Source: Paroedura picta (lineage: Eukaryota > Chordata > Lepidosauria > Squamata > Gekkonidae). Taken from it: a DNA stretch of 64,000 nucleotides. The stretch is taken from the NCBI RefSeq assembly GCF_049243985.1, contig NC_135386.1, positions 19,064,202 to 19,128,201 on the forward strand. The letters run 5' to 3'. The position numbers and the translations under genes were made by a program. The notes under the pieces were generated by a model. It did not search any database. It had not been told where the DNA came from and saw nothing but the letters and a program-made list of their open reading frames with translations. Below are positions 1-17,884 of this stretch, in pieces. Every line of letters starts with the position of its first letter. Position 1 is the first letter of the stretch.

Positions 1-3000
1 GCGCTGTCATAGAGGCATTCTCATGGTTCAGGATTTTGAAACGGGCTTCCTTGGGTGGGGAGCAGTAGGTATTACCAACATCCCCATACTGAAGAGCCAA
101 AGGCCGATATATATGCTATGTTATTCAACAGAGGATTATATCCTCTTTAGGTTGAATTTCACAATTTGGATATTCACGATATTTACATTCAAAGGACAAC
201 CATTGAGGGAAATTTCCAGTTGAAAACAGGACATATCTAGAAACCATTCTGGTTGGATCCTACACAATTAATAAACAAACAAGAACGAAGGACCTTTATT
301 TATTCTGTAATAGTTTTAGTAACATCACTAGTACCCTTGGGATAAGTTTTTTCTTTCTCTTACTGGCCGGCCCTCAGGCATTTCTGGGTGATGGGCGCAG
401 CATTATGGGCCTTCCAATTTTGCCTCAAATAATTGTACTCTGGAAGAATGAAGGCCCAATAACCCAAAAGGCATGGGGCATTATGGATTATGGGGGTAGC
501 CATGTTGGTCTGAAGAAGTAGAACAAATTGTGAATCCAGTGGCACCTTTAAAACCAACCAAGTTTAATTCTTGGTAGAACCTTTTGTGTGCATGCATGTT
601 ATCTGGAGCAGTGTGCATGTGCATGCGAGCTTCTCCCCAGACTAAAACTTGATTGGTCTGAAAGGTGCCCCTGGACTCACACTTGGTTTTGTGGGCATTA
701 TGGAGCATGGAGCTCTGGCATTGCGTTGTGGTCCTCGGAAGGGGTTGCCGGAAGGACAGCTTTCCAGTGAGCAGGGGTCAGTAGTTGCTTATGTATTTTA
801 AGTATTTGAAATACTTTCTCCCTTGCAAAACTCAAGGCAGCTGACTATAAATAAAACATTCTTTAAAATGAATTAAAAACCATAGTATAGTCCAACGACA
901 ATTTAAAAACTCCAATTAGGAGTACCAATAACTAATTTAGAGGCAGTCCCAGATAGAACTGTGTGTTTGGAATCCCTTTCAGGCGACCGAGCTGGTGACG
1001 GTCTCTCCCCAAAGTGCTGGCATTCAGCAGCAAATTGTCCAAGCCTGCATGCCAGGTCTCCTTCGCAAGTTGGCACCCGTCATTCCACCATCCCAGGTTC
1101 TTGGAGGGGGACAAGGGAGGATTCTGGGCAGCAGCCTGCTCACCCTTCCACACAGACCAGGAAGAGAGAGGGGGGCCTTACCAGTTAACCCAGCAGTCCT
1201 CTACAGGGAGCCAGAAATTATTCTGGAAGGTGGGGAGGCCAGCCGGATGAGCCAGTGAGGATGGGAGCTGCCGTATCGAGCCGTTAAAGTGAGGGTGGAA
1301 CATCTTCCTTCTCCTTGGGGTATCACTGAGGCCTCCCCCCATGATGGAGAGATTTCAGGGGGAGCCACCTGCTCTGAGCTTGGCCTTCGTGGATGTTGCT
1401 TCTCAGATCCTGGAATCGCTGCCCAACTGTTTATAAGACAGAGCATTTCCCATATTTAGGGTCTGAGTCTTGTCTCCAGGAGAAGCTGTAGAGCGGGCTT
1501 TCATTTGTCGGTGGTGTGTTTGTGTGTGTGTGTGTGTGGGGGGGGGGGGTGGTCCTTAAAAATGGCTTAGTCTCTCCTTCGGCCAGATTTATTTCCCTGC
1601 CTGGCTGAGAACCCTCTCTCCTTCCCCCCTTTTCCTACTCCCCTCCCCCTGAAGAAAGAGGGGAATGGAAGAGAGGAGAAAGAGTGGCCGTTGTGATTGG
1701 CGCACCCTGTGAAGCAGGGGTCATTGTGTGGGGCTGCTCATTCTTTTCAAGGTGCCCCCCCTCCCTCGCCCCCCCCCCATCCACGCTGGGTACGCTGGAA
1801 GCATTCTCTCTTTTCAGAGCTGTTCTGCCCCCCTTCCCCCTCTCCTTTATTTTTCATCCCTTTTCATTCTGTTTCTCTCCACCCCCTTGAGGCTCCAGTT
1901 CTTTCTCTTTCCTCCTTCCTCTATTCAGTTCCTTCCCCCCCTCCTTTGAATAGCTTTTCTATTTTCAGAGCGGACAGGGAACATGAAGGAAGAGAAGTCA
2001 TTTATGCAAGGAGGAACTTGAAAGTCCCTCTCTCCCCCTTTCTTCCCATTTATTTCAGCAAAAATAAAAATCTTTTTGAAGGCAGAGGAGGAGAGCTGTC
2101 TTTGAGCAGAACCTCTCAAGATGGCCCAGCGCCTCTTCCCTCGCCAGGCCCACCTCGGCTCCAAGGGCATTTGTGTCCCTCCCCCTCCCGGAAGGGGCTC
2201 CATCCCCCACCCCACTGCCTCCGCAGCCAATTTGGCTCCCGTTCAGTTGCTTTCCACTGTTAAAGAAACCACCAGGAAATTCACTTGCAGATCTTTAGCC
2301 TGGCCCCCAGATGGTGTCCTCCTGCCCCAAATGGTGCCTGCTTCTCCCAATTCCCCTGCAGAGGCACTCTGCAGAGGGACCCTGGTGCTTTGGGCTGGGC
2401 GTTGGGTGGGGTAGAGACAGGAGTCGGGAGAAGAAGCCCCTGGATGGCCCTGCCTGGTCACTCGGCTGCTTGGGGCATCCCTGCCCACATCCTGTGTGGT
2501 GATTCTGTCCCCAGGGCAGCAACAAGCAAGCACAGGTGAGGGGTGGGCTGTCTTCAGGTTGTTTCTGCTTGGCTTGTATGTCATACTATGTCTAGGGGGG
2601 ACTGGGGTTGCTGGCATCATAGGGGTGGATGGGGAGGCTCAGCCAGCTTGATGGGTGAATCTGTTCCCTTCACCTTGCAGACACTGAGATGTGCGTTGCT
2701 TAAAGGGCTGGCTACTTCTCTTTAGTCCTGTTAATTAGAAATGAGTAATTAGACCACTTCTGGTAAATCACCCTGCTCTGTTCTTTACGGTGACCTGTGA
2801 GCCAGTTCCCAGGTCTGGGATTTGGGTGAGAAAACAGCCAAAGTTGTGATAGAGTGGGGCTATCCTGTGAGAGCTGCCTTACCTGAGCCCCCCCATCCCT
2901 TCCCCCCCCCAGGCTGGGCTCTTGGAAAACAGAGCCTGACCCAGTAGGGGTGACTTGGGGCCCTCCTGGGGTGGGGCCTGGGTAGGCCCCTGGGGAGCAG

Positions 3001-4242
3001 GGACACCCTGGCTGGGGGCTGCTGCATTAGCCTGACCAGGGGGGGGGTCGGTTGCATGGGTACATACGAAGAAGAGGTGGGCTCCTTTGCTGGAGGGCCC
3101 CCCCTGGAAGTGGAGAAGAGCACTGATGGGGGGACAAAGGAGGCTGGAGGAGGGCCCGCACACCAGGCCTGGGTAGGCTTCCTGGAGGGCCGGCAAGAGG
3201 GGAGGAAGACAGAAGGGAGAGCCAGTTGATGGAGGAGAAAGGAGAGAGATAAAGAGGCAGAGAGGAGAGGACCGCCTGGCGTTGCTAAGGAAACGGAAAG
3301 AATGAGCGAGGCAGAGAGGCGAAGGAGAGAGGGAGGGGGCTCCGAGAATGAAGAGGGTTGGGGGTCACAAAGGGAACCCCCTGCTGCAGCACTGCCGTTT
3401 GGGGCCAGGCCCTGCTGAGCCGGCTGCTGGGAGGGGGGGGGGCTGCTTGTGCCTGGCTGATCTTTGGCTGGACATTGCGGGGGGGGGGGGGGGAGGCCAA
3501 GTGGTCTCCTCTGCCAGGTAAGCTGTCTTGAACTAGGCTTGGAGAGCCTGGCCCCCTGCCCTCCTTGTGGGTCCTGGGATCCAGGAGGGGCTCCTGCAGG
3601 GCAGGCCATGCCCCCACCACCACCACCACTGCCCAAGGCTGCAGAGGGTGCCTTGGAGAGGCCGGCTTACCTCCAGCTAGGGCACAGTTGGCTTAGTGGC
3701 TGGGGAGGGTAAGCCTCTGCTCTTCGGAGCTGGGGCTTGGGGGGAGAGTCTCATCTCTGCTGAGAGCACAGGCTGCTGCTAGCAATCCCCACACTATGGC
3801 AGCATCTGGAACTTGGGGTCTCTTTCTCACCTGGAGCCCTGGGCTTGCAGGTTTGCTCACGGATCATTGGGAGTTTCCCATTTCCATGGAGTTTTGTTTA
3901 CCTGGTGCAGGAGTGCCTCATCTAAAAAGTCCTTCTCCAAGGCTGAGACTGTGGCGAAAGAGGCACAGTGCTGGGAGGCCTGGGAATTTCTCACACACAC
4001 AATTTTTAAAAGCCCTAACTATTTGGCCCAAAGATGAGTTCTGTGGACCCAAAGCTTGCTGGTGATTTGAGGGATTCTGGTTGGCCTTAGAAAGACCCAG
4101 CGTGACCAAAGTTTTCAGGGCTACAGGAGCTTACCTGGGAGGCTGCTGGTTTTACAATGACCTCTTTGACTGCCGCCCCAAAATGTTGCTGCCCCTTTGC
4201 TGAGATTCTGGGGCTGACTGCTCCCCACCCTGGTTTTTGCAG
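1..4242. other. Non-coding region upstream of the ZNF710 coding exons
   Basis: I see no exon of a known protein here on either strand. The first 950 bases are AT-rich and repeat-derived: an inverted SINE pair lies at about 497-690 and an AT-rich LINE-3'-end-like stretch at 830-935. From about 1500 to 3700 the sequence is GC-rich with a GT microsatellite and G run near 1518-1548, pyrimidine-rich stretches at 1740-1950 and a G15 run at 3479-3493. A splice acceptor (CAG then GCGCAG) at 4241-4242 begins the exon carrying the ZNF710 start codon, so 5' untranslated exons of ZNF710 must lie upstream, here or outside the window. I cannot place them from sequence alone. Confidence 0.5.
497..690. repeat. 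Two SINE-like copies in inverted orientation
   Basis: A forward copy runs from about 497 (GTAGCCATGTTGGTCTGAAG) through GTGGCACCTTTAAAACC to a GTGCATGCATG tail near 600. The stretch around 610-690 reads as the reverse complement of the same family (CTTGATTGGTCTGAAAGGTG). A third, partial copy is at about 19233-19330. I know this motif order from reptile repeats (a pol III-type SINE or short non-autonomous element), but I cannot give it a database name. Confidence 0.5.
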
Positions 4243-4272
4243 GCGCAGAAGCGGTGCCAGACGGCGTGCACC

Positions 4273-6821
4273 ATGGATGGCTTTGCTGACTCGGGGACGC
4301 AGACGGAGGCCGTGGTGGTCTTGTCTCTGGCCCAGGCCGCGGTCCTGGGCTTGGTGGCTGAGAACGAGTTGTTTGGGGCCACGGTCAGCCCAGGAGGCAT
4401 CTTCCCAGGACTGGCCCCTGAGCTGGGAGACACTGCGGTGGTGGAGCCGGAGCAGCCGGGCGGGGGCTGCCCCCCAGAGAGCGAGAGCCGAGGCCAGGGG
4501 GACATGCCTGAGGAGGAGGGGCTGGAGGGAGAGGCCCTCTTTGGCAAACATGCCCGGCGGAGGAAGCGGCCCCCGGTGAGGCTGGTGCCCAAGGTGAAGC
4601 ATGAGCAGGGCGAAGCGGAGCAGAGCGAGCCAGAGCCTGAGGCGGCCGCCCTCAACAAAGACCCGGAAGAGCTAGCCTGCGACCCCCCTGCGGGCGCAGA
4701 AGAACCCTGTTCCGACCCAGCTGTCCAGAGCAGTGCCACCAAAATGATCGACCTCAGCACCTTCAGCCGGAAGCCACGGCGCCTGCGGCCCCTGCGCAGA
4801 CCCCCACGCCATGAACTCTCCCCCGGGGAGCTGAAGGAGAGCCTCCCGAGCCCCCCTCCGGCCCCCGTCCCTGCGAGTGTGGGGGAAGCCCTGCCCGGTG
4901 CCTACGACGGCTTCCAGGCTCCCGGGCCGGCCTTGAGCCACGTGGAGCAGCAGGCGCCAGACTCGCCCCCCGAGCAGCAGGAGCTCAGCCAGCCGGCCTT
5001 CGCCTGGGCAGACCCCCTGGACCTGGAGGCGGAGCCCGCTGGCGAGCACAGCAAGAAGGCCCAGCTGGACCGGCTGGACATCAACGTCCAGATCGACGAC
5101 TCCTACCTGGTGGAGAAGCGCTGGCAGTGCCGCCTCTGCGAGAAGTCCTACACCTCCAAGTACAACCTGGTGACTCATATCCTGGGCCACAACGGCGTGA
5201 AGCCCCATTCCTGCCCGCACTGCGGCAAGCTCTTCAAGCAGCCCAGCCACCTGCAGACCCACCTGCTCACCCACCAGGGCACCCGGCCCCACAAGTGCCA
5301 GGTCTGCCACAAGGCCTTCACCCAGACCAGCCACCTCAAGCGTCACATGCTCCTCCACTCCGACATCAAGCCCTACAGCTGCCGCTTCTGCGGCCGGGGC
5401 TTCGCCTACCCCAGCGAGCTGAAGGCCCACGAGGGCAAGCACGAGAGCGGGCGCTGCCACGTCTGCGTGGAGTGCGGCCTGGACTTCTCCACCCTGCCGC
5501 AGCTCAAGCGCCACCTGGCCTCCCACCAGGGGCCCACCCTCTACCCCTGCCCGGACTGCAGCAAGGCCTTCCACTACCGCAGCCAGCTGCAGAACCACCT
5601 CCTCAAGCACCAGGACGTGCGCCCCTTCGTCTGCACCGAGTGCGGCATGGAGTTCAGCCAGGTCCACCACCTCAAGCAGCACTCCCTCACCCACAAGGTA
5701 CGGGGGGCACGGGGAGGCGCTATAGGCTGCCCTATAGAAAGGCGGAATGGTTGGGCCTAAGAGGGGGCTGCAGCAGGAGGCCTGGAACAGGCAGGCCGCT
5801 GGGGCTGTCCTGCCAGGGGAGGGCAAGGACCGTCTCTGCCGCCCCCTAAGTAGAGCTGTGGCCTCCACAGGGCGGTCCGCCCATGTCCTTTCTGCCTGCG
5901 GAGGGGAGGCAGAGTGGTCCTGGGTCCCAGCGGCTGCCTGTCCCCAACTGCAGGGCGTGAAAGAGTTCAAGTGTGACGTGTGTGGCCGGGAGTTCACGCT
6001 GCAGGCCAACATGAAGCGGCACATGCTGATCCACACCAGCGTCCGCCCCTACCAGTGCCACATCTGCTTCAAGACCTTTGTGCAGAAACAGACCCTCAAG
6101 ACCCACATGATTGTGCACTCGCCTGTCAAGCCCTTCAAGTGCAAGGTAGGGGGCTGGGCGGGGAGGGCTGCCCATGGAGGCCCCCAGCCCGCCAAGGACA
6201 ACCTGGTCCCCCTTGGAATCTCGTCCCTGCGACCTGGATGGGACTTGAACTCGGGTCTCAGATCGGTCCTGGAGGAGCTGGGGGTTAGCCGAGGCCCCTG
6301 CTGGCCCGTCAGAGGCAAGCCTGGGCTCCACTTCCGTTCCCTCCCCTCTCCCAGGTGTGCGGGAAGTCTTTCAACCGCATGTACAACCTCCTGGGCCACA
6401 TGCACCTGCACGCGGGCAGCAAGCCCTTCAAGTGCCCTTACTGCTCCAGCAAGTTCAACCTGAAGGGCAATCTCAGTCGCCACATGAAGGTCAAGCATGG
6501 CGTGATGGACGTCAGCCTGGACAGCCAAGGTAGGAGCGGCTGCTCTTCCCCCTGCAGGCCACCCTGGGGCTTGCCGGCCGAAGGCTAGCCTGGTTCCATG
6601 GGGTGGGGTGCTTTATGGCTTATCCTCTCCCCCCTTCCCCTGCAGATCCCATGCTGGAGCTGACCAGCGGGGACCACCCAGACCTGGACGGGCAGCAGGA
6701 GATGGAGGATTACGAGGACGAGGAGAATGCGTACGAGTATGGGGTCGGGGGGAACCCCACCAACGAGTCGGCCTTGGCGGAGCAGGCCATGAAGGAAATG
6801 GCCTATTATAGCATGCTGTAG
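4273..6821 (+). CDS. ZNF710: ZNF710, C2H2 zinc-finger protein, 4 coding exons, about 655 aa
   Basis: Exons: 4273-5697, 5954-6145, 6355-6529, 6646-6821; all introns are GT-AG and phases agree. The start MDGFADSGTQTEAVVVLSLA matches the conserved ZNF710 N-terminus; the in-frame ATG at 4237 lies in the preceding intron, before the acceptor at 4242. A long acidic, proline-rich N-terminal half is followed by eleven C2H2 fingers: seven in exon 1, two in exon 2, and two completed in exon 3, the tenth spanning the exon 2/3 junction. The acidic C-terminus ends MKEMAYYSML. Human ZNF710 has 664 residues and eleven fingers. The family is nuclear and presumed to bind DNA as transcription factors; targets are not deducible here. 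The gene converges on IDH2, as in human 15q26.1. Confidence 0.96.
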
Positions 6822-7180
6822 AGTGGGGAGGGTGGGCTGTGGAAGGAGCCCCCGGTGCTGGGCTCCCGCTCTTTTCTCTCGCTGGGGGGGCACCTTTGTC
6901 CGGCTGTCCTGCAGTCTGTGGCCACAGAACACAAGCCGCAGGCAGATGTGGGCAGCTGTGGAGGCTTCAGCACTCCTGCGTGTTCCTCTCCGTCCCCTGG
7001 GTCAGGGCCTGGAGCTCTCCCTATCAACTACCTCTGTCCCACACCAAAAAAAGAAATTGAACTAGGGCAGGGGGCTTGCCCCAAAGACTTGTGGTGTGAG
7101 AGCCTACCCTCGCCCCTTTGCTGGCAGAACAGCGTAGCCTCCCCCCTTTGCTGCCGCTTGGTCAAGTTGCAGCACCATCT

Positions 7181-7196
7181 CCCCCCCCCCCCCCCC
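7181..7196 (+). repeat. C16 run in the ZNF710 3'UTR
   Basis: An uninterrupted run of 16 cytosines lies about 50 bases upstream of the ZNF710 poly(A) signal. It is one of many 13-16 base G/C runs in the window. Confidence 0.9.
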
Positions 7197-7246
7197 GGTG
7201 TGCATAGATCTACTGTGTTTATTTTCCTGTTCTGAAGAAATTCAGC

Positions 7247-7252
7247 AATAAA
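7247..7252 (+). terminator. ZNF710 poly(A) signal AATAAA
   Basis: A canonical AATAAA lies 426 bp past the ZNF710 stop codon and is followed by a GT-rich stretch. It is the only canonical hexamer between the ZNF710 and IDH2 stops in this orientation, so it is the likely 3' end. Confidence 0.75.
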
Positions 7253-7329
7253 TGAATATTCTTTGGCTGATGGAAGTGACTTGGGGGGGGGGGGCATTGC
7301 AGGACGCAACAAGGGCTTGAGAACTAGTT

Positions 7330-7335
7330 TTTAAT
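7330..7335 (-). terminator. IDH2 poly(A) signal, ATTAAA variant
   Basis: Plus-strand TTTAAT reads ATTAAA on the minus strand, 255 bp past the IDH2 stop. ATTAAA is the commonest variant hexamer. It lies about 80 bp from the ZNF710 signal on the other strand, so the two mature 3' ends abut or overlap. Confidence 0.55.
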
Positions 7336-7572
7336 TGCTACCCCAAGGCCCAAATGACAGTACATAAATTACAGCACAAAACTATCACCTTCATCACCAT
7401 CCCATCGCCGCCCCCCCCCCCCATCTTCCCTTGTCAGCAGCTGCAAGGGACGGAAGGGTCTTCTTGGGACGGCTACGAAGGGCTTTTAAAATCGACCCAA
7501 AATGTTTCCCTGGTCGAAGAGCAACTGGAGCTTGTTCTGTTAGAAATGAGGTAACCAGGATTCCTCGTCACG

Positions 7573-7588
7573 CCCCCCCCCCCCCCCC
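7573..7588 (-). repeat. G16 run directly after the IDH2 stop codon
   Basis: On the coding (minus) strand the IDH2 TAG at 7592-7590 is followed by one T and then sixteen guanines. The mRNA would start its 3'UTR with a G16 tract. Confidence 0.9.
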
Positions 7589-7589
7589 A

Positions 7590-13669
<6,080 letters not shown>

Positions 13670-14180
13670 TGCGCGGCTGGCAGGCTGGCTGGCTGGCTGG
13701 CGGAGGAGGGAGGCGAGCGCGGCGGCGGCAGCAGCAGCAGCAGCAGCGAGGAAGGGCGAGAGAGGGAGGGAGGGAGAGGGCCGGCCAGGCAGAGGGAGCC
13801 GCCCCCGCCCGCCGGGGAAGCCGGCCGGCCGCCCTGCCCCCGAGCCCTCCCCGGGGCGGGGCAGCGGACCGACGGCACGGCGTGGAGAGCGCGCAGGGGC
13901 AGCCGGGCCAGACGCCTCCGCCTCCCCGCCGGTCGGCCACGTGCGCCTTTGTTCCTGGGGCTCGGCCGCCGGCCCCGGAGCCCGCCCTGGCGCCGCCTGC
14001 CGCAGAGAGCCCGCCGCCGGAGGCAGGCTGCTCGGATCGCCTCGCCGGCAGGGCCAAGGCCGGACGCCTCCGCTCCTGCTGCTGATAAGAAGCGTCAACA
14101 GCCAGGGGAGGCAAAGGGCACCGGCGGCCGCCGCGCTACTGCTTGCCCGCCTGCGCCCGAAGGGAGCTCGCAGGCCGCTG
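13670..14180 (-). promoter_or_regulatory. IDH2 CpG-rich promoter and 5'UTR with microsatellites
   Basis: The sequence upstream of the IDH2 ATG is densely CpG-rich. On the coding strand the presumptive 5'UTR carries a (CTG) repeat of about six units (plus-strand CAG at 13729-13747) and a (CCAG) repeat (plus-strand GGCT at about 13680-13700) within 80 bases of the ATG. No TATA box is evident, as expected for a housekeeping CpG-island promoter. Confidence 0.6.
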
Positions 14181-15389
14181 CCTAGGCCGGCATTCAGCGT
14201 CGGGGCCCAGAGAGTCCCAAAACGCCCTGCAGTTTTTTTTTTTTTGGGGGGGGGGCTAGTGTACCCTGCAGGCATCCCCGCACTTTGCCTGCCTCTTGGC
14301 CCCTGGCCTGGTGCTGTCCCCGGACAGAGAGGAGCCTGTGGGCCTCCAGCTCCCAGGATGGCTACCTCTGTGGGGTGGGGAGTGGGGCCAAGGGAGGGCT
14401 GGCTGCCCCCATCCCTGTGCCAACTGGAGCAAAGGCAAGGGCCCAGGAGGCAGAGCTTCCCCTTCAGTGTCCTCGTGGGTAGCACTGCCCAGCTTGCGTC
14501 AACCCCAAGCTCCCACGTGCACCCAAGGGGGGAGGCCCTCTTTGCAGATTCACCTGTGGAAGGGGGCTGTGTGAAGCTGACAAAGTTCACAGAGAGACAA
14601 ACAGCCATAAAGAAGTTATGCTTTAACCAGTGTGAACAAACAACTTAAGGAAAGGCATCTCACCCTCCACTTGCCCTTGGCATCCAGCTCCCTGCAAGCC
14701 ACTGGCTCACCTCTTGCCCCTGGTGGTGAAGGAGGAGCCTAATTTTAAAGGCAGCTTTTGCACACAGATTGGCTTGGCTCTGAAGCAAAGTGCTTGAAAG
14801 ATCGGCAGTTTTTCTCCAACTGGACTGTCTCTGTCTGGCCTCCGACCTAGTCATGCCTCAGAAATGCCCGTGTTCTCTTCTCTTGTCCACTACTGAAGAG
14901 GTTTTCTTGCAGGGAGAGGACTGCCCCCTTCAGAATGGGGCAGGGGGTCCGTTCAGTAGAGGTGGAACTGCTGTGGTGGTCAGGCAGGCCACTGGTTTTG
15001 TATCCAGGGAAGAAGGTGGGCCCCTTCACACGTTCCCTTGAAGGCGGGGACTGTTCTTGCCTGGGGCAAACAGCATTTGCCTCACCCAAGTCTGTTTGGG
15101 AACTCAGGTGAGGGTGGTGAAACGGCATGGACAGCCTTTCCCATGCTGCACTGCAAACCTCCAAATGCTCCATTTCTGTGTTCAGTTGCGCACCCAGTTC
15201 CAAGCTGGCACATCTTTCTCAGAGTTCATCTGGAGCCCCACGGGTTTGGTGACCTCGGTCAAGATCCATCCATGGCTTCCATCCATGCCCAGCTGAAGGT
15301 CCTAGACAGAGTAATACTAATTATTATAATTATAAATTTTAAAATATAAAAGGCATACATTTTGGCTGGGGCACCAGCTTCTAATCTGG

Positions 15390-15600
15390 CAAGGTAGCCA
15401 CATGTAGCCAGCTGGGTGACCTTGGGGTTGCCACAGCACTGATAAAGCTGTTCTGACCGAGCAATAATATCTGGGCTCTCTCAGCCTCCCCTCCCTCACA
15501 GGGTGTCTGTTGTGGGGAGAGGAAGGGTTAGCCGCTTTGAGACTCCTGGTACAGAAAAAGAGGCATATAAGAACCAACTCTTTTTCTCTGGGAGGCTGTT
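15390..15600 (+). repeat. MIR/L2-like SINE, plus orientation
   Basis: It reads AGCCAGCTGGGTGACCTTGG, then GGTGTCTGTTGTGGGGAGAG, then GCCGCTTTGAGACTCCTGGT, then GGCATATAAGAACCAACTC. This order is the standard lizard CORE-SINE/L2-tail pattern, moderately diverged. Confidence 0.65.
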
Positions 15601-15864
15601 GCAGCCCAATCCAATCCAAAAGACAGTGTAGAAATAAATGGTAGCCGTTCAAGGGAGGGCCAAGTCGTTTATGCTTATTCAACATGGTCGGAAAAAAGGG
15701 TGGTGCAGCTCCCCTAGCAGCTCGCTCGGCTGCTCTTGTTGTGGTTCTGCCAGGTGTCTGCTGATGTAGCGTGTAATTTCCTCTTATGCTGACAGACGCA
15801 GGCATCCCGGATTGCAAAATATGATAACGTTTGAGTCTTACGCCAATCGTTCTGGTAAAGGAGA

Positions 15865-16060
15865 AGCAGCAGTGTAGGCTTTTATACCCTACTTTTCTCT
15901 ACCCAAAGGAGAGACAAAGTGGCTTACAATTGCCTTTCCCTTCTTCCCACAAGTGGCCCCCAGTGAGGCAGGTGGGGCCAGGAGAGTTCTGAGAGAGGAG
16001 GGAGGCGGGAGTGGGGAATCCAGCCAGATTCCCTGCACTGGCTTTCAACATACCCTGAGC
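15865..16060 (-). repeat. MIR/L2-like SINE, minus orientation
   Basis: CAAAGTGGCTTACAATTGCC and the following GTGAGGCAGGTGGGGC block are the reverse complement of the same SINE family as the copy at 15390-15600. Bases at about 16070-16290 resemble another common but unnamed reptile repeat. Confidence 0.6.
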
Positions 16061-16894
16061 TGGTCTGTTACATCAGACCTTATTCCAGGCTGCCCTCCTA
16101 AACAACTCTGTTGTCACAGCCTCTGAAATGGAGAAGCGTGGGGACCTTCCCAACCGCCTCAGGCCGACTGCTCCATAATGTGAGAGCCACCAAAGAGAAC
16201 TGCGTGTGAACAGACAGTGGCTGGTATTACCTGTTTGCTTGGTGGCTCCAGAAGACTTTGCTCCAAGAAGTAGAGTTGTTGCAGTGTAAATCCACATGCA
16301 AGGGGATCTGGGAGGGGAAAGTATTTTTAAGTTAATATTTTCACAATAAGTTAACCCATGTTATCTATATGAATATGCAATGTAAGATGTGCTTCTATTT
16401 AATAAGTAAAATTTCTTTTTCTTGTTAACATTGGGATCAGATCATCTTTGCCATCTGTTTGAGCAGTATTTCCCCCTGAACTGGGAAACGTGGAGGATTG
16501 GGGACAACATGTAAAGCTTCTGTGCTTCCAAGGTAAATGGTCTCTCTGTCTTCTTACCCTTAACCCAATCCATATCCGGAGAAGTGGTCCCCCAGGTGCT
16601 ATTAGGGACTTTACAGGTGATGCTCAGGACCTCAAACTGAGCCCAGAAGCTGCTGATGTGGACGCATGTTGTGACTACTGAGTGGGATGCATGTAATTAT
16701 TCATGTTATATTTATCATGTGACTTTCGTGGGCTCAAGGCAGATTACTCTGAATAAATGGATAAAATCTACAAACGGGATATTCAGTAAACAGTGTGATA
16801 AAAGGAGGATTATAAAAGTCTATACCCAACCCAAAACCTAAAAAACAGATCTGAAGCAAAGCACATTCTGCTTCACCCCTGGTTGCAGCTGGGC

Positions 16895-17000
16895 CATGTC
16901 ATTCTGCCTCAGCGGTCGTGTCATTGGAAGGCATCCAGTGAAGCTGAGGGGCAGTAGAGTCAGGATGGACACAAGGAAATGCTTCTTTCGCATGGATCTA
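16895..17000 (+). repeat. CR1 LINE fragment
   Basis: The segment GACACAAGGAAATGCTTCTT with its upstream GGCAGTAGAGTCAGGATG matches the 3' end of CR1 reverse transcriptase copies common in sauropsids. It is short and eroded. Confidence 0.5.
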
Positions 17001-17672
17001 CGTGGTCAAGTAGGGAGCCAACTTCCCAGCTGCCCGGAGGGGCCGGAGCTCGCCTGCGAGTGGCTTCAGCTGGCTTGCCTAGTTAATAAAGTTGGACCCG
17101 AAGCACCCTGGGCTCTAACTAAAGTCAGTGCAAGACACTATCCCTATCCAACGTGGGAAGTCCCATGCCCTTCAGGGCCTGGGCCTTCCCAGTCGACCCG
17201 ATCCTGCCTCAGGTTCCCTCCCTGCTGGTGCTTTTGCCTGGGAGGAGGCCAAGTCCCCGGCCAGGCCTCTCTTCTCTGCTCCCGGCTGCTCCCCCCCCCC
17301 GGCAGTGTCCAGCTTCACTGACCCAGTTCCTTGGCCTCCACTGGCTCCCTGCAGCCCCAAGCTGGGCCATTCTCTTCTGCTCCCGTTGCCATGGCAAAGC
17401 AGGGTCCCTTGTGGAAAAGCGGGTTGCTGGGGCAACTGTTGGAAGGCTGCCTCTCCAAGGTTCCTCAGAGGGCCTCTGATGCACTCTGTGGCTGCTCTCC
17501 TCACCCCAGAGAAGAGACACAAAGGGTGGGATGGTAACTTCCTCAGGCAGCTTAGCAGTCCCTCTCTGCTGCGCAGAGCAATTGTGGCTGCTTCCAGGCA
17601 GCGGAAGGGGACCAGGCAAAGTTTGAGTCGAGAATTGTGGGGAGCTCATTTGGTTTGCTTGCTGAGCAGCTG

Positions 17673-17676
<4 letters not shown>

Positions 17677-17712
<36 letters not shown>
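17677..17712 (+). repeat. (CT)18 microsatellite
   Basis: A perfect CT dinucleotide tract of 36 bases. Confidence 0.95.
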
Positions 17713-17714
<2 letters not shown>

Positions 17715-17884
17715 GGTGCGGGAGCAGAACTGCCAGCCACTCCCACAGCATGGGGGGGGGGGGAGCACGGAAGCTCTACCAGACCCACCACTGGGCATCT
17801 GCATGGCTCTTTCGGCAGCTTTCCCATGGGTTTGGGTTTTGCTCTGTTCTGTGGCGTCCCATGTACCTCAAGGGACAATGGCTG

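Noticed and set aside
1697-2263. 188-codon plus-strand frame, rich in Pro/Ser/Phe
   Set aside because: It is a pyrimidine-tract translation with no domain, no splice context and no counterpart upstream of ZNF710.
4672-6036. 454-codon minus-strand frame opposite ZNF710
   Set aside because: It is the complement of the zinc-finger repeats and runs across a real ZNF710 intron without any sign of its own splicing.
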